From Mesorhizobium qingshengii (lineage in GTDB: Bacteria; Pseudomonadota; Alphaproteobacteria; Rhizobiales; Rhizobiaceae), in the NCBI RefSeq assembly GCF_027563465.1, contig NZ_JAPFQA010000001.1, positions 897,613 through 961,612 of the forward strand: a stretch of DNA of 64,000 nt. The letters are read 5' to 3'. The notes under the pieces are model-generated. The model worked only from the letters and a program-made list of their open reading frames with translations, made no database searches and was not told the origin of the DNA. The position numbers and the translations under genes are program-made. Below, one piece after another: positions 25,853 to 34,202 of the stretch; position 1 is the first letter of the stretch; the number at the start of each line of letters is the position of its first letter.

Positions 25853-26626
25853 TCACCCGGCGGTATAGCCGCCATCGACAGCGAAGATGCCTCCGCTGGT
25901 CCACGCGGCCTCATCGCTGGCGAGATGGACCGCCATGCCGGCGAGGTCATCGGGGCGGCCGATGCGGCCCAGCGGATAGCTGCGCTCGACATAGGCCTTC
26001 AGCTCCGCCTTTGCCTCGGCAGGCAGATTGTCGACTGTCCTGCGCCGCATGGCGGTATCGACTGTGCCAGGCGCTATGGCGTTGACGCGGATGCCACGTG
26101 GGCCGAGCTCGAAGGCCAGCGATTTGGTCAGTGAGTTCAACGCGCCCTTCGACAGCGAATAGAGGCTCGACGGCCGCTTTGGGATCATCTTGTTGGCGAA
26201 ATAGGAGGAAATGTTGATCACCGACGCGCCGGTTGCGAGATGTGGCATCAGGCCCTGGGTGAGGAAGAACACCGCCATCACGTTGAGAGCGAAGGATTGC
26301 TGGAACTGAACCTCGGTGACATCAGCGAATGGCACCAGGAAAGCCACCCCCGCATTGTTGACGAGAATGTCGAGAGGTCGGCCGGATCTTTTCACCAGCT
26401 CGACGACGGCCTCGATGCCGATGCCGGTGGCCAGATCGGCCGACAGCGTCTCGACAGTGCCATCCGCGCGGGCGCCCGTCAGACTGTCATGAGCCGCCTG
26501 CAGCTTCCCGGGGTCGCGACCGACGATCGTGATATCGGCGCCCTCACGCAAGAAAGCTTCGGCGATTGCAAGGCCGATGCCGTCCGACCCGCCGGTAATC
26601 AGCGCGCGTTTGTTGTTGAGTCTCAT
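25853..26626 (-). CDS. Short-chain dehydrogenase/reductase
   Basis: This is a 257-residue classical SDR. The cofactor motif is TGGSDGIG (about residues 11-18), NNAG lies at about residue 91, and the catalytic Ser-Tyr-Lys set is visible in INISSYFAN, then SLYSLSKGAL. The C-terminus ends DGGYTAG, typical of the FabG-like clade. It oxidises or reduces an unknown alcohol/ketone with NAD(P)H. The ATG at 26626 follows a CGGAG ribosome site; an in-frame GTG at 26653 is less likely. It lies between a GT10 and a GT90 gene, but whether it acts on a sugar is a guess. Confidence 0.88.
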   Translation of the reverse strand: MRLNNKRALITGGSDGIGLAIAEAFLREGADITIVGRDPGKLQAAHDSLTGARADGTVETLSADLATGIGIEAVVELVKRSGRPLDILVNNAGVAFLVPFADVTEVQFQQSFALNVMAVFFLTQGLMPHLATGASVINISSYFANKMIPKRPSSLYSLSKGALNSLTKSLAFELGPRGIRVNAIAPGTVDTAMRRRTVDNLPAEAKAELKAYVERSYPLGRIGRPDDLAGMAVHLASDEAAWTSGGIFAVDGGYTAG

Positions 26627-26874
26627 TGGACGCTCCGGGACCGCTTTGGCCACCTCGAGAGCACCGCGGATTCACGGCCGTGGTCAAGGCATCGACCTAT
26701 CCCACGGTATGAACTTCGGTCCTTGCCAGCCGTCTGGTGTGTTGAATTGTCAGTTGACGCAGCTTGCATCCGGAGCGCGAACAGGATAGCCGCCTTGATC
26801 GACGGACCGCGCAAGTTTAAGTCAGTCGAGGCGGCCTTCCGGTCGAAATACTTTCTGCAAGAGCATTGTTGAAA

Positions 26875-27846
26875 ATGGTACGTCTTGAGAGAGGAACCCG
26901 GAAGCTTCCCTTGCCGGTCGATGTTGTCGAAGTCGAGAGGCGCCTGCTGCCCGGGCTTAATCGAGGCGAGATCTACTGCCGATTCGACAACGGAAAGCTC
27001 TCGGTGCGATCTCGCGCCGCCTGGCTTGAAAGGCATGGACAAGTATTGACCCTCATTGCCGAGGCTTTGGCGTCCCTTGGCGTCCGCAGCGTACCGCCGT
27101 TCCATATGCTCCTAGGCGATACGCCGTCCCGCAGAAGGCATCGCTATTTCCGCACTCGCTTCGCATTCTCCCAAGCGGACGGCTATGGCGAAGTGGCCGC
27201 GCCGGATTTCGTTTTCGATGGTTGGCCGGACGCAAAGTTCGACGACTACGATCAAAAGACGCGGGCGATGGCGGCTGCGTCGGAAGAGCCGCCGCGCGAT
27301 AACAGGCTGTTCTGGGCAGGGCGCTGCATGAACGGCGCCCGCAGAAGGATAGTCGAGATTGCATCGGCCCGGCCCGATCTCCTGGAGGCGTACAACACCG
27401 AGCCAAACTACGACGTTGCCATCAATCGGTATTCGGCAACGTTCAGGACGATGGAAGACCAGATTGCCACCTACCGCTATATGATCGATGTCGAGGGGGC
27501 GGGCTACAGTGGCCGCTTCAAGATGCTGCTGCACACGAAACGCGTCGTGCTGTTGCAGGACCGGCCCTGGCGGGAGTGGTTCTTCGACAGTATCGAGCCG
27601 TTTCGTCACTATGTCCCGGTGGCACGCGACATGTCCGATCTGGTCGAGCGCATCGAGTGGTTGCGTGCCAATCCGAAGATGGAGGCCGAAATAGCGGGAG
27701 AAGCGCAGCGCTTCGCGCAAACCCACCTGACGCGCTCGGCGGCGGTGGCGGCATGGGCCCGTCTGCTCGAAAACCATATGGCCGCCGGTGGCAATCTGAA
27801 GTCCGGCCTTGAGCGGCGCAAGCCCGCGACTGGTTGGCCGGCGTGA
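26875..27846 (+). CDS. Glycosyltransferase family 90 (CAP10 / LPS-modifying type)
   Basis: This 323-residue protein matches the CAP10/GT90 pattern in its second half: YRYMIDVEGAGYSGRFKMLL, then VVLLQDRPWREWFFDSIEPFRHYVPV and the DMSDLVERIEWLRANP helix. Bacterial members of this family transfer xylose or similar sugars to lipopolysaccharide or capsule. The first 100 residues look less conserved. The ATG at 26875 is chosen; an in-frame TTG at 26866 is possible. No strong ribosome site is seen. The gene diverges from the SDR and, with the GT10 gene, suggests a small surface-glycan island. Confidence 0.8.
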   Translation: MVRLERGTRKLPLPVDVVEVERRLLPGLNRGEIYCRFDNGKLSVRSRAAWLERHGQVLTLIAEALASLGVRSVPPFHMLLGDTPSRRRHRYFRTRFAFSQADGYGEVAAPDFVFDGWPDAKFDDYDQKTRAMAAASEEPPRDNRLFWAGRCMNGARRRIVEIASARPDLLEAYNTEPNYDVAINRYSATFRTMEDQIATYRYMIDVEGAGYSGRFKMLLHTKRVVLLQDRPWREWFFDSIEPFRHYVPVARDMSDLVERIEWLRANPKMEAEIAGEAQRFAQTHLTRSAAVAAWARLLENHMAAGGNLKSGLERRKPATGWPA

Positions 27847-27899
27847 TAGGGCACCTGTCACACGGTATCAAATTCGGCCGGCCAGCCAGCCGAGACTGA

Positions 27900-28547
27900 T
27901 TACGCGCCGACGATCACCGGCTCCTTCGTGGCCAACTGCCCTGCGACATAGTTCTTGACCTGAAGGATCGCCTGTTCGCGCGAGACGCTGCCCGGCTGCA
28001 GGCCGAGCCGCAGCCAAAGCCCATCGATCAGCGCGGTGACGCCAAGTGCGATGTCGTCGGCATCCCTCGGCGAGGCAAGGCCGTGCAGGCCGGACAACAG
28101 GTTCGAGCGCATGCGCGCGTGGATCACCTTCTGGATACGGGCCAGCTTCTCGTCACGCGGCACCTCGGCGCAGAGCGATAGCCAGGCATGGCAGAGAGGA
28201 GGCTGGAACAGATGCTCCTCGAAATTGCCCTCGATCACCGCATCCATGCGCTCCATCGGCGTCCGCGCCCGGCGGAGCCGAGCGACCACCGCGTTACACA
28301 GTACGGCGTTGGCCTCCCGCATCGCGTGCTCGAACAATTCCTGCTTGTTGCGGAAATAGTGCAGCACGATGCCCTTGGAGGCGCCAGCCTGGGCGGCCAC
28401 CTTTTCCAGAGTTGCGCCGGCAATGCCTTCGCGCTCCAGCACCGCGAAGGCAGCCTGCCGCAGTTCCTTGCGGCGTATGTCACTGAGACGCTTGAGTTTC
28501 ACCGGATCGATCCATGCATGCGAATCCACGTTGACATTTCTGTCCAT
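27900..28547 (-). CDS. BetI-like TetR family repressor
   Basis: This is a 215-residue TetR protein with the BetI-like N-terminus (RRKELRQAAFAVLEREGIAGATLEKVAAQAGASKGIVLHYFRNK). BetI proteins repress choline-to-betaine genes and release DNA when choline is present. Here it diverges from a ChoX-type binding protein, across a palindromic operator that fits this role. The start at 28547 gives a normal-length N-terminus. It probably senses choline or a similar compound, though no betA/betB genes are in the window. Confidence 0.85.
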   Translation of the reverse strand: MDRNVNVDSHAWIDPVKLKRLSDIRRKELRQAAFAVLEREGIAGATLEKVAAQAGASKGIVLHYFRNKQELFEHAMREANAVLCNAVVARLRRARTPMERMDAVIEGNFEEHLFQPPLCHAWLSLCAEVPRDEKLARIQKVIHARMRSNLLSGLHGLASPRDADDIALGVTALIDGLWLRLGLQPGSVSREQAILQVKNYVAGQLATKEPVIVGA

Positions 28548-28580
28548 CCAGATCAACAATTGACCAATGGGATAATAAAA

Positions 28581-28594
28581 TGACCAATCGGTCA
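28581..28594. promoter_or_regulatory. Candidate BetI-like operator between regulator and choX
   Basis: TGACC-AATC-GGTCA forms an inverted repeat between the two divergent genes, with a second TGACCAAT half-site just upstream near 28561. This is the usual place for a TetR/BetI operator controlling both directions. Confidence 0.55.
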
Positions 28595-28620
28595 ATTTGG
28601 CGATAATGAGGAGAACCGAA

Positions 28621-29559
28621 ATGTTCCGCTTCCTTGCAAATGGCGTCTGTCTCGCTGTCCTGGCAATGGCCTCTCACGCGGCTCAAGCGGCCGAGGCCGA
28701 GCAGTGCAAGACAGTCCGCATGGCCGAGCCTGGCTGGAACGACCTTGCCTTCACCACCGGGGTGGCCAATGTCCTGTTGCAAGCGCTCGGCTATCAGCCG
28801 CAAAGCGAGGTGCTTGGCATCAACGTCATCTATGAGGGCATGAAGAACCGGGACCTCGACCTGTTCCTGGGCTACTGGGATCCGGCAATGGTCACCTACT
28901 ACGAGCCCTACAAGAAGGACGGCTCGGTCGAGAATGTGCGGCTCAATCTCGAAGGTGCGAAATACACCTTCGCCGTGCCGACCTATGTCTGGGAGGCGGG
29001 CGTCAAGGACGTCTCCGACCTGCACAAGTTCGCCGACAAATTCGGCAAGAAGATGTACGGCATCGAGCCCGGCTCCAACCAGCTGATGATGGACGCCATC
29101 GCCGACCCTGCCTTCGGCCTCGACGGCTGGCACGTGGTCGAGTCGAGCGAAGCCGGCATGCTGTCGGAGGTCGGCTATGAGATCAAGGAAAAGCAATTCA
29201 TCGTCTTCCAGGGCTGGGCGCCGCATCCGATGAACACCATGTACGACTTCAAGTACCTGACCGGCGGCGACAAGTTCTTCGGTCCGAACTTCGGTGCCGC
29301 GACGGTGACGACGCAAGTGCGCAAGGGCTATCTGCAGCAATGTCCGAACGTCGGGAAACTCTTGCAGAACCTCGCCTTCGACATCGATTTCGAGAATGTC
29401 GGCATGGGCTATCTGATCAATGACGGCATGAAGCCGGAGGACGGGGCGCTGAAGGCGATCACGCTGAACAAGACCCGCCTCGACGCCTGGCTGGCCGGCG
29501 TCACAACATTCGACGGCGAGCCCGGCCTTGCCGCGGTCAAGGAAAAGCTCGGCCTGTGA
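28621..29559 (+). CDS. choX: Choline/betaine-type ABC substrate-binding protein (ChoX-like)
   Basis: This 312-residue protein has a signal peptide (cut near residue 24) and an OpuAC-type domain. Four aromatic residues that in Sinorhizobium ChoX cage the trimethylammonium head appear in the right order: Trp39 in EPGWND, Trp86 in LGYWDPAM, Tyr115, and Trp199 in FQGWAPHP. It should bind choline or acetylcholine in the periplasm. A GAGGAGAACC ribosome site fixes the ATG at 28621. The permease and ATPase genes of a complete choXWV system are not next to it. It overlaps the downstream hydrolase gene by four bases. Confidence 0.85.
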   Translation: MFRFLANGVCLAVLAMASHAAQAAEAEQCKTVRMAEPGWNDLAFTTGVANVLLQALGYQPQSEVLGINVIYEGMKNRDLDLFLGYWDPAMVTYYEPYKKDGSVENVRLNLEGAKYTFAVPTYVWEAGVKDVSDLHKFADKFGKKMYGIEPGSNQLMMDAIADPAFGLDGWHVVESSEAGMLSEVGYEIKEKQFIVFQGWAPHPMNTMYDFKYLTGGDKFFGPNFGAATVTTQVRKGYLQQCPNVGKLLQNLAFDIDFENVGMGYLINDGMKPEDGALKAITLNKTRLDAWLAGVTTFDGEPGLAAVKEKLGL

Positions 29560-30380
29560 GACCGGCCGCGCTCGATGCCTGGGCGGAGCAGGACGCCTGG
29601 GCCGGCCGCAAGAAATTCGTCAATATTGGCGGCCTCGACATCGCCTATGTCGAGGTCGCAGGCGCCGAGCCGGCGTTGCTGTTGGTGCACGGCTTCACCG
29701 ACACCAGCCGCAGCTTTTCGCTCCTGGCGCCACATCTGGCCGGCCGCCGGCTGATCATGCCGGATCTGCGCGGCCACGGCGCCTCGCAAGCGGGGAAGGG
29801 CTGTGGCGTCGCCGACTTCGCTGGCGATCTTGCCGGGCTGATCCGGCATCTGCAGCTCGACCGGCCGGTCATCGTCGGGCACTCGCTGGGCGCCATGGTG
29901 GCTATCGCTTTGGCCGCGCGGCACAAGGAGCTCATCGGCGGCCTGGTGGTAATGGCCGGCACGTTGAAGCCCGATTTCGCGCGGGATCATCCGCTGATCG
30001 CCGGCGTTCAGGCCCTGTGCGACCCGATATCTCCAGCCGATCCGTTCTACGCCTGGTGGCATGCCTGCCTGCCTGCCGTACCACGGGCCTTTCTCGCTGG
30101 CCTGGCGAAAGACGCCTCGGCCATGCCCGCGGCGCGCTGGCGCGCGATCCTGGAGGAAATTCGTCTGGCCGACCTGACCGGTGCGGCACAAGCGGTGCGG
30201 GCCCGAACGCTGATCATCGCCGGCGCTTGCGATCCGCTGTTCGGCAAGGCGCACCAGCAGGTATTGCTGCGCGCTCTTCCCGAAGCCGTCCTCGTCCGAG
30301 CCGAGAACTGTGGCCACAACCCGCATTGGGAAGATCCGGCCCTTGTCGCCAAGGCCGTCATCGAAGCCTTTGAAGGCTAG
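29556..30380 (+). CDS. Alpha/beta hydrolase
   Basis: This is a 274-residue hydrolase of the alpha/beta fold. The oxyanion motif is LVHGFTDTS. The nucleophile elbow is GHSLGAMVA with its catalytic Ser. A likely acid lies in GACDPLFG and a final His in AENCGHNPHWE. The GTG start overlaps the choX stop by four bases (GTGA), so the two are translated together. Its place suggests it acts on a choline ester or related compound after uptake, but this is inference. It lacks a signal peptide, so it would be cytoplasmic. Confidence 0.82.
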   Translation: MRPAALDAWAEQDAWAGRKKFVNIGGLDIAYVEVAGAEPALLLVHGFTDTSRSFSLLAPHLAGRRLIMPDLRGHGASQAGKGCGVADFAGDLAGLIRHLQLDRPVIVGHSLGAMVAIALAARHKELIGGLVVMAGTLKPDFARDHPLIAGVQALCDPISPADPFYAWWHACLPAVPRAFLAGLAKDASAMPAARWRAILEEIRLADLTGAAQAVRARTLIIAGACDPLFGKAHQQVLLRALPEAVLVRAENCGHNPHWEDPALVAKAVIEAFEG

Positions 30381-30385
30381 GCGTT

Positions 30386-31165
30386 TCAGCCGACCAACGA
30401 TTGCGATGTAGGCGATAGCCGCAAGGTCTCCGTTGGTCTGGTCAGGTCAGGCCGTGCAGCCTGCCAAAAGGCCTCCCATGCCGGCGAGGCGGCGAGGGCG
30501 GCTTCATGGCTGGCATGCGCCTCGGCGCTGTCGAAGCCGGTGACGGAAATGAAGACGTTCTCGCCCGCCCGTATCGGCAGGCGCGGAAAGCTGTTTTCGG
30601 CATGCTCCGTGATGAAGGCGGCGAGGTGGCGTATACCGGGTGCCGTCATCAGCGGCGGCATTTCGACCTCGAAGCGACTGGCGAAACCGATTTCGGCGCC
30701 GCGCCGCAGGTGATGAATCCGGATGACAACGATGCCCGCCATGGCTTTGTTCGGGCTTGGTTTTTCGCCGGCAGGCAAGCCGGCCCGCGATGCACCAGAG
30801 AGGTCGAAGCCGCCACCCAGCCACGCAGGCTTCAGCAGCAGCACATCGTCGGAATCGATCATCGTTGCGTTGGCCGCATTGCTGTGCGCCGCCCAGACCT
30901 GCCCGCCGTAAAAGGCGGCAAGCGCGTCCTTGCGCGCATCCATGCCGTCGAAGCCTCGCAGCCAGACGAACATGTCCGGGCGATCGAGATCCCGGAACTG
31001 GCCGATGATGGTCATCCCGGCCTCTTCCTGACCTTCGATCAGCTTGCTGTCGAAGATGTCGATGAGTGTCTCGCGCTTGCCTGGCTTCAATGTGTACTGC
31101 CTCAGCTCGACCACGGGCGAGGCGAGCATAGCGAGTTCCAGCGTGGCTTTCACAGGTAGGTCCAT
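30386..31165 (-). CDS. NIPSNAP family protein (two-domain)
   Basis: This is a 259-residue protein with two ferredoxin-like alpha/beta modules. The first begins VVELRQYTLKPGKRETLIDIFDS, a clear NIPSNAP signature. The second, from about residue 150, has the same layout (IVVIRIHHLRRGAEIGFA) and ends VTGFDSAEAHASHEA. NIPSNAP-type proteins are related to small dimeric oxygenases. Function is unknown. It diverges from a TetR gene and lies behind two matching operator palindromes, so it is almost surely that regulator's target. Confidence 0.82.
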   Translation of the reverse strand: MDLPVKATLELAMLASPVVELRQYTLKPGKRETLIDIFDSKLIEGQEEAGMTIIGQFRDLDRPDMFVWLRGFDGMDARKDALAAFYGGQVWAAHSNAANATMIDSDDVLLLKPAWLGGGFDLSGASRAGLPAGEKPSPNKAMAGIVVIRIHHLRRGAEIGFASRFEVEMPPLMTAPGIRHLAAFITEHAENSFPRLPIRAGENVFISVTGFDSAEAHASHEAALAASPAWEAFWQAARPDLTRPTETLRLSPTSQSLVG

Positions 31166-31177
31166 CGACAGTCTCCA

Positions 31178-31199
31178 AAACAGGATGATCATCCTGTTT
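31178..31199. promoter_or_regulatory. Operator palindrome 1 of the NIPSNAP/TetR pair
   Basis: This is a perfect 22-base inverted repeat with half-site AAACAGGATGA. It lies 12 bases upstream of the NIPSNAP start. A second, imperfect copy is centred 24 bases away. Confidence 0.75.
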
Positions 31200-31201
31200 A
31201 T

Positions 31202-31223
31202 AAACAGACCGGTTGTCCTGTTT
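31202..31223. promoter_or_regulatory. Operator palindrome 2 of the NIPSNAP/TetR pair
   Basis: This copy has the outer half-sites AAACAG and CCTGTTT with a diverged centre. On the minus strand a TTGACA block (31224-31229) abuts it, so a bound repressor would cover a likely -35 element of the NIPSNAP promoter. Confidence 0.65.
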
Positions 31224-31246
31224 TGTCAACATGCTATTGTTCGGCA

Positions 31247-31867
31247 ATGTCAGCAGAGATCGCCGCTCAACCAGCGCTTCGGGCACGCAAACGCGTCAAC
31301 GATCCCGAAGGCATGCGCAGGAAAGTGCTCGATGTCGCCGAAGAGTCGTTTCAGGCGCGCGGCTATCATGCTTCCAGCCTCGGCGATCTGATGGCGGCGG
31401 CGGGTGTCAGCGGCGGAGCGCTGCATCACCATTTTCCGACCAAGAAGGCGCTGGCGCTGGCGGTGATCGACGAGCGCGTGGCAGCGGCGGTCGAGGAGAC
31501 ATGGATCGTGCCGGTGCAGGCGGCGGCTTCGGCGCGCGAGGGCGTGCGGGCGGTGTTCGAGGCCGTGGCCGCGCAACTGGAGCAACAGGGCTTCGTGCGC
31601 GGCTGCCCGCTCAACAATCTGGCGCATGAACTGTCGCTGGCCGATCCGGATTTTCGTGCCGCCCTTGCCGGCATCTTTTCAGCGTGGCGCCAGGCCATCG
31701 CCGACAAGATCAGCGCCGACCAGCGGGCGGGCAGGGAGCAAGGCACCGACCCGCAGCGCTTCGCCGCGCTCGCCGTGGCCACTTATTCCGGCGCCATGTC
31801 GATGGCCAAGACCGCGCAGGACGCCACCGTGCTGCGCGACTGCCTGGCGGCTCTGGGTGAAGCCTAG
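31247..31867 (+). CDS. TetR family transcriptional regulator
   Basis: This 206-residue protein has the N-terminal helix-turn-helix in YHASSLGDLMAAAGVSGGALHHHFPTK and a helical effector domain with a C-terminal ATYSGAMSMAKTAQD segment typical of the YxaF/LmrA-like group. The ATG at 31247 is preferred to upstream in-frame codons that would overlap operator 2. It likely represses itself and the divergent NIPSNAP gene. Confidence 0.87.
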   Translation: MSAEIAAQPALRARKRVNDPEGMRRKVLDVAEESFQARGYHASSLGDLMAAAGVSGGALHHHFPTKKALALAVIDERVAAAVEETWIVPVQAAASAREGVRAVFEAVAAQLEQQGFVRGCPLNNLAHELSLADPDFRAALAGIFSAWRQAIADKISADQRAGREQGTDPQRFAALAVATYSGAMSMAKTAQDATVLRDCLAALGEA

Positions 31868-31929
31868 GGCGTGGTCCCGAAAAGTGGCTCCGGTTTTCGG
31901 AAAGGACCATGCTCAAACAAACAGATAGA
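31868..31929. repeat. Dispersed rhizobial-type palindromic repeat
   Basis: An inverted repeat with arms TGGTCCCGAAAA and TTTTCGGAAAGGACCA (interrupted) is followed by CATGCTCAAACAA. From memory this resembles a common intergenic element in Mesorhizobium and relatives. It fills the gap between two convergent genes and may act as a terminator. Confidence 0.55.
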
Positions 31930-31933
31930 GGCT

Positions 31934-32527
31934 CTACTCAGCCAGCGGCTTGATCGTCTCGTAACCGTTCACCGATTCCGCGCTGGTGCCTTCATCGTAA
32001 CGCCGGGCGAGCGTTGCTTGCAGATCGGGTGCATAGAGCGCGGTGAACGCATCCAGCGTCTCGCCGGCCCCATTCTTGAAGGTCTCATTGACGGCCAGCA
32101 CATTGTACTTGCAGTCGCCAAGGCTGAACGTCTCCTTGCCCTTGACGACCAAGGTCAGCGTCTTGGTGCCTTTCGGCTGCTTGCTCGGCGACAGCTCGAC
32201 GAATTCTATCGTGCTTCTGGCCCCCGTCTTCAGCGGAAACAGTTTTCGCAGATCGGAAAACGGGATCATCGCCAGCCGACCGGTGTCACTGTCGCGAAAC
32301 ACTTCGATCAGGCCGGCAAACAGGAACTGCTTCTGTGGCGATTGCGACTCATATGCGTTGGCGACGGAAACCATTCCGCCCGCCACGGGCCGAAACTCGC
32401 TTTGGATACCGGGTCTCGCGAGGACGAAACCATTCTTGGCTGACTTTGCATCGACGCACGGGGCGCCGTGCGCTGCGCCGGCCATGAACAGGATCGTCAA
32501 TATCGTGCCGACAGGTGCAATTTGCAT
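31934..32527 (-). CDS. Secreted hypothetical protein
   Basis: This 197-residue protein has a signal peptide (about 1-21, ending GAAHG). The mature part has two cysteines (PCVDA, GDCKYN) that could form a disulfide, and a beta-rich middle. I do not recognise a family. It stands alone: downstream it meets a repeat and a convergent TetR gene, and upstream is a short gap to the metallophosphoesterase gene on the other strand. It is likely periplasmic. Confidence 0.65.
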   Translation of the reverse strand: MQIAPVGTILTILFMAGAAHGAPCVDAKSAKNGFVLARPGIQSEFRPVAGGMVSVANAYESQSPQKQFLFAGLIEVFRDSDTGRLAMIPFSDLRKLFPLKTGARSTIEFVELSPSKQPKGTKTLTLVVKGKETFSLGDCKYNVLAVNETFKNGAGETLDAFTALYAPDLQATLARRYDEGTSAESVNGYETIKPLAE

Positions 32528-32672
32528 GGCGTTCCCCTTGCCACGGACCCGAATGTCAGTGCCCGCAGGAATGGCAGACGCCCGGTAAGATGTCGATGAC
32601 CGAGCCGCTCTTTCATGCGATATCGTGCGCTGAACTGGACGGCTGGCCGCTCTCCATGCTGAAATTCAAGTT

Positions 32673-33806
32673 ATGATGGATTGCCGTTCGCCTCGATTGT
32701 TTTCCCGACGCAGCTTTCTGGCGCAGGCTGCGGGTTTCGCCGTCACTGGTGCGCTTTCGCGCCCGGCGCTCAGTCAGACCGGGCAGCGCGTTCAGCCCAT
32801 CGACGCCACCTTCCTGTTTATCGCCGATGTCCATGCCTGCCGCATGGCAAGCGGCTTGAGCCCCAACTGCCAGCAGGAAGGCAAGACCGACGCCGCATTG
32901 CTGCGCAATGTTGCGGCGCTCAACGGCCTCGGCGACAAGGATTGGCCGGTCGAGATTGGCGGCGTCGCCACGGGCCTGCGTTCGGCTGGCAGCCGGATCG
33001 GCGCGCCGCTCGGCCTTGTCGTCGGGGGCGACATGACCGACGACGGTGGCGGCCAGATCACCCAGCCGAGCGAGGGCACGCAGCTTCTCCAGTTCAGCCA
33101 GCGCTATCAGCAAGGCGTCGGCCCCGATCGCGTGCACATGCCGGTCTATATCGGGCTTGGCAATCATGATCTCGACCAGAACGGGCCGCCCCATCATGTC
33201 GACTGGTACCGGCGTGAACTGCGCGACTATGTCGAGGTCAATCACCGCGCCGGTGTGTTCTTCAAGCCGCCGGTGCCTGCCACCGACTACGACGTCGACA
33301 CCGACTGCTATTCATGGGACTGGGGCGGCCTGCATCTCGTCCAGATGCATCGTTTCGCCGGGGATACCGGCCATGGCGCCGACTCGAGCCTGCCGTGGCT
33401 GAAGCAGGATCTGGCGACCTATGCGGCGGATGAGCGCCCGGTCATCCTGTTCCAGCACTATGGCTGGGACAAGTTCTCGATAGAACGGTGGGATGCCGCC
33501 AAAAGGGTCTACGATGATGACGGCGCCGGCGCGCCGCACTGGTGGAGCGAGGCCGACCGGCAGGCGCTGCTGGCGGTTCTGAAGGGTTACAATATCGCCG
33601 GCATCTTCCACGGCCACCAGCACGACACGCCGCTGATCTACCGCCGTGACGGGCTCGACCTGTTCAAGCCGAAGGCTGCCTATATGGGTGGGTTCGCCGT
33701 GGCCAGGGTGACCACCGACGGCATGGACGTGGCGCTGGGCGAGGCGACGGGTGACCATGGCGAGGTCGCCTTCACCAATGCTTTCAGCAAGGGCTGGAGC
33801 ACATGA
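32673..33806 (+). CDS. Tat-exported metallophosphoesterase
   Basis: This 377-residue protein has a twin-arginine leader (SRRSFLAQAAG, Arg12-Arg13). It then has the full set of calcineurin-type metal motifs: DVH (Asp52, His54), GGDMTDD, GNHDLD, FQHYG and GHQHD. Two metal ions, often Fe/Mn/Zn, would be bound, and folding before export through Tat suits such a metalloenzyme. The substrate could be a phosphate ester or a nucleotide; this is not resolvable. A terminator-like hairpin follows the stop and is shared with the convergent CsbD gene. Confidence 0.85.
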   Translation: MMDCRSPRLFSRRSFLAQAAGFAVTGALSRPALSQTGQRVQPIDATFLFIADVHACRMASGLSPNCQQEGKTDAALLRNVAALNGLGDKDWPVEIGGVATGLRSAGSRIGAPLGLVVGGDMTDDGGGQITQPSEGTQLLQFSQRYQQGVGPDRVHMPVYIGLGNHDLDQNGPPHHVDWYRRELRDYVEVNHRAGVFFKPPVPATDYDVDTDCYSWDWGGLHLVQMHRFAGDTGHGADSSLPWLKQDLATYAADERPVILFQHYGWDKFSIERWDAAKRVYDDDGAGAPHWWSEADRQALLAVLKGYNIAGIFHGHQHDTPLIYRRDGLDLFKPKAAYMGGFAVARVTTDGMDVALGEATGDHGEVAFTNAFSKGWST

Positions 33807-33807
33807 A

Positions 33808-33832
33808 AAAGGCGACCTTGACGGCCGCCTTT
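33808..33832. terminator. Bidirectional terminator between metallophosphoesterase and CsbD genes
   Basis: Perfect seven-base arms AAAGGCG and CGCCTTT enclose an 11-base loop with further partial pairing, and T-rich DNA lies on both sides. It lies across the convergent gene ends. Confidence 0.6.
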
Positions 33833-33862
33833 CCCTTTGAAAAAAGCAGTCCTCGATGGGGC

Positions 33863-34042
33863 TCAGAGCGCCTTCTTGACCTTTTCCTTCACGTCGCCAT
33901 AGGCCTTCTGGACCTTGCCGGCGATCTTGTCGGCCGCGCCTTCGACCTGGGCCTGTCTGTTGCCGGTCGCCTTGCCGGCGGCCTGCTTGACCGAGCCCTT
34001 GACCTGCTTGGCCACGCCCGCGACCTGATCCTTGTTCACCAT
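33863..34042 (-). CDS. CsbD-like small stress protein
   Basis: This is a 59-residue, very hydrophilic, helical protein rich in Lys, Ala and Gln. The family pattern is NKDQVAGVAKQVKGSVKQAAGK followed by a Gly-Asn turn and a second helix. CsbD-like proteins are general-stress proteins of unknown mechanism. The start at 34042 (MVNKDQ) matches the family and has a GGGAG ribosome site; an ATG nine bases upstream would add MRK. Confidence 0.85.
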   Translation of the reverse strand: MVNKDQVAGVAKQVKGSVKQAAGKATGNRQAQVEGAADKIAGKVQKAYGDVKEKVKKAL

Positions 34043-34202
34043 TTTGCGCATCTCCCGGGATTTTCATTCGCCGACAAGAACGGGCCTGACCCTGTTAGGT
34101 TCCCAACACTCGCAATTTACCGCCGCGCGACTGGTTGCCTAAGGCAGAGCAATGCGGCTAGGTTCCGCGCGGGCCGGATGTGAGGGCTGCCCGGGGTATT
34201 CG

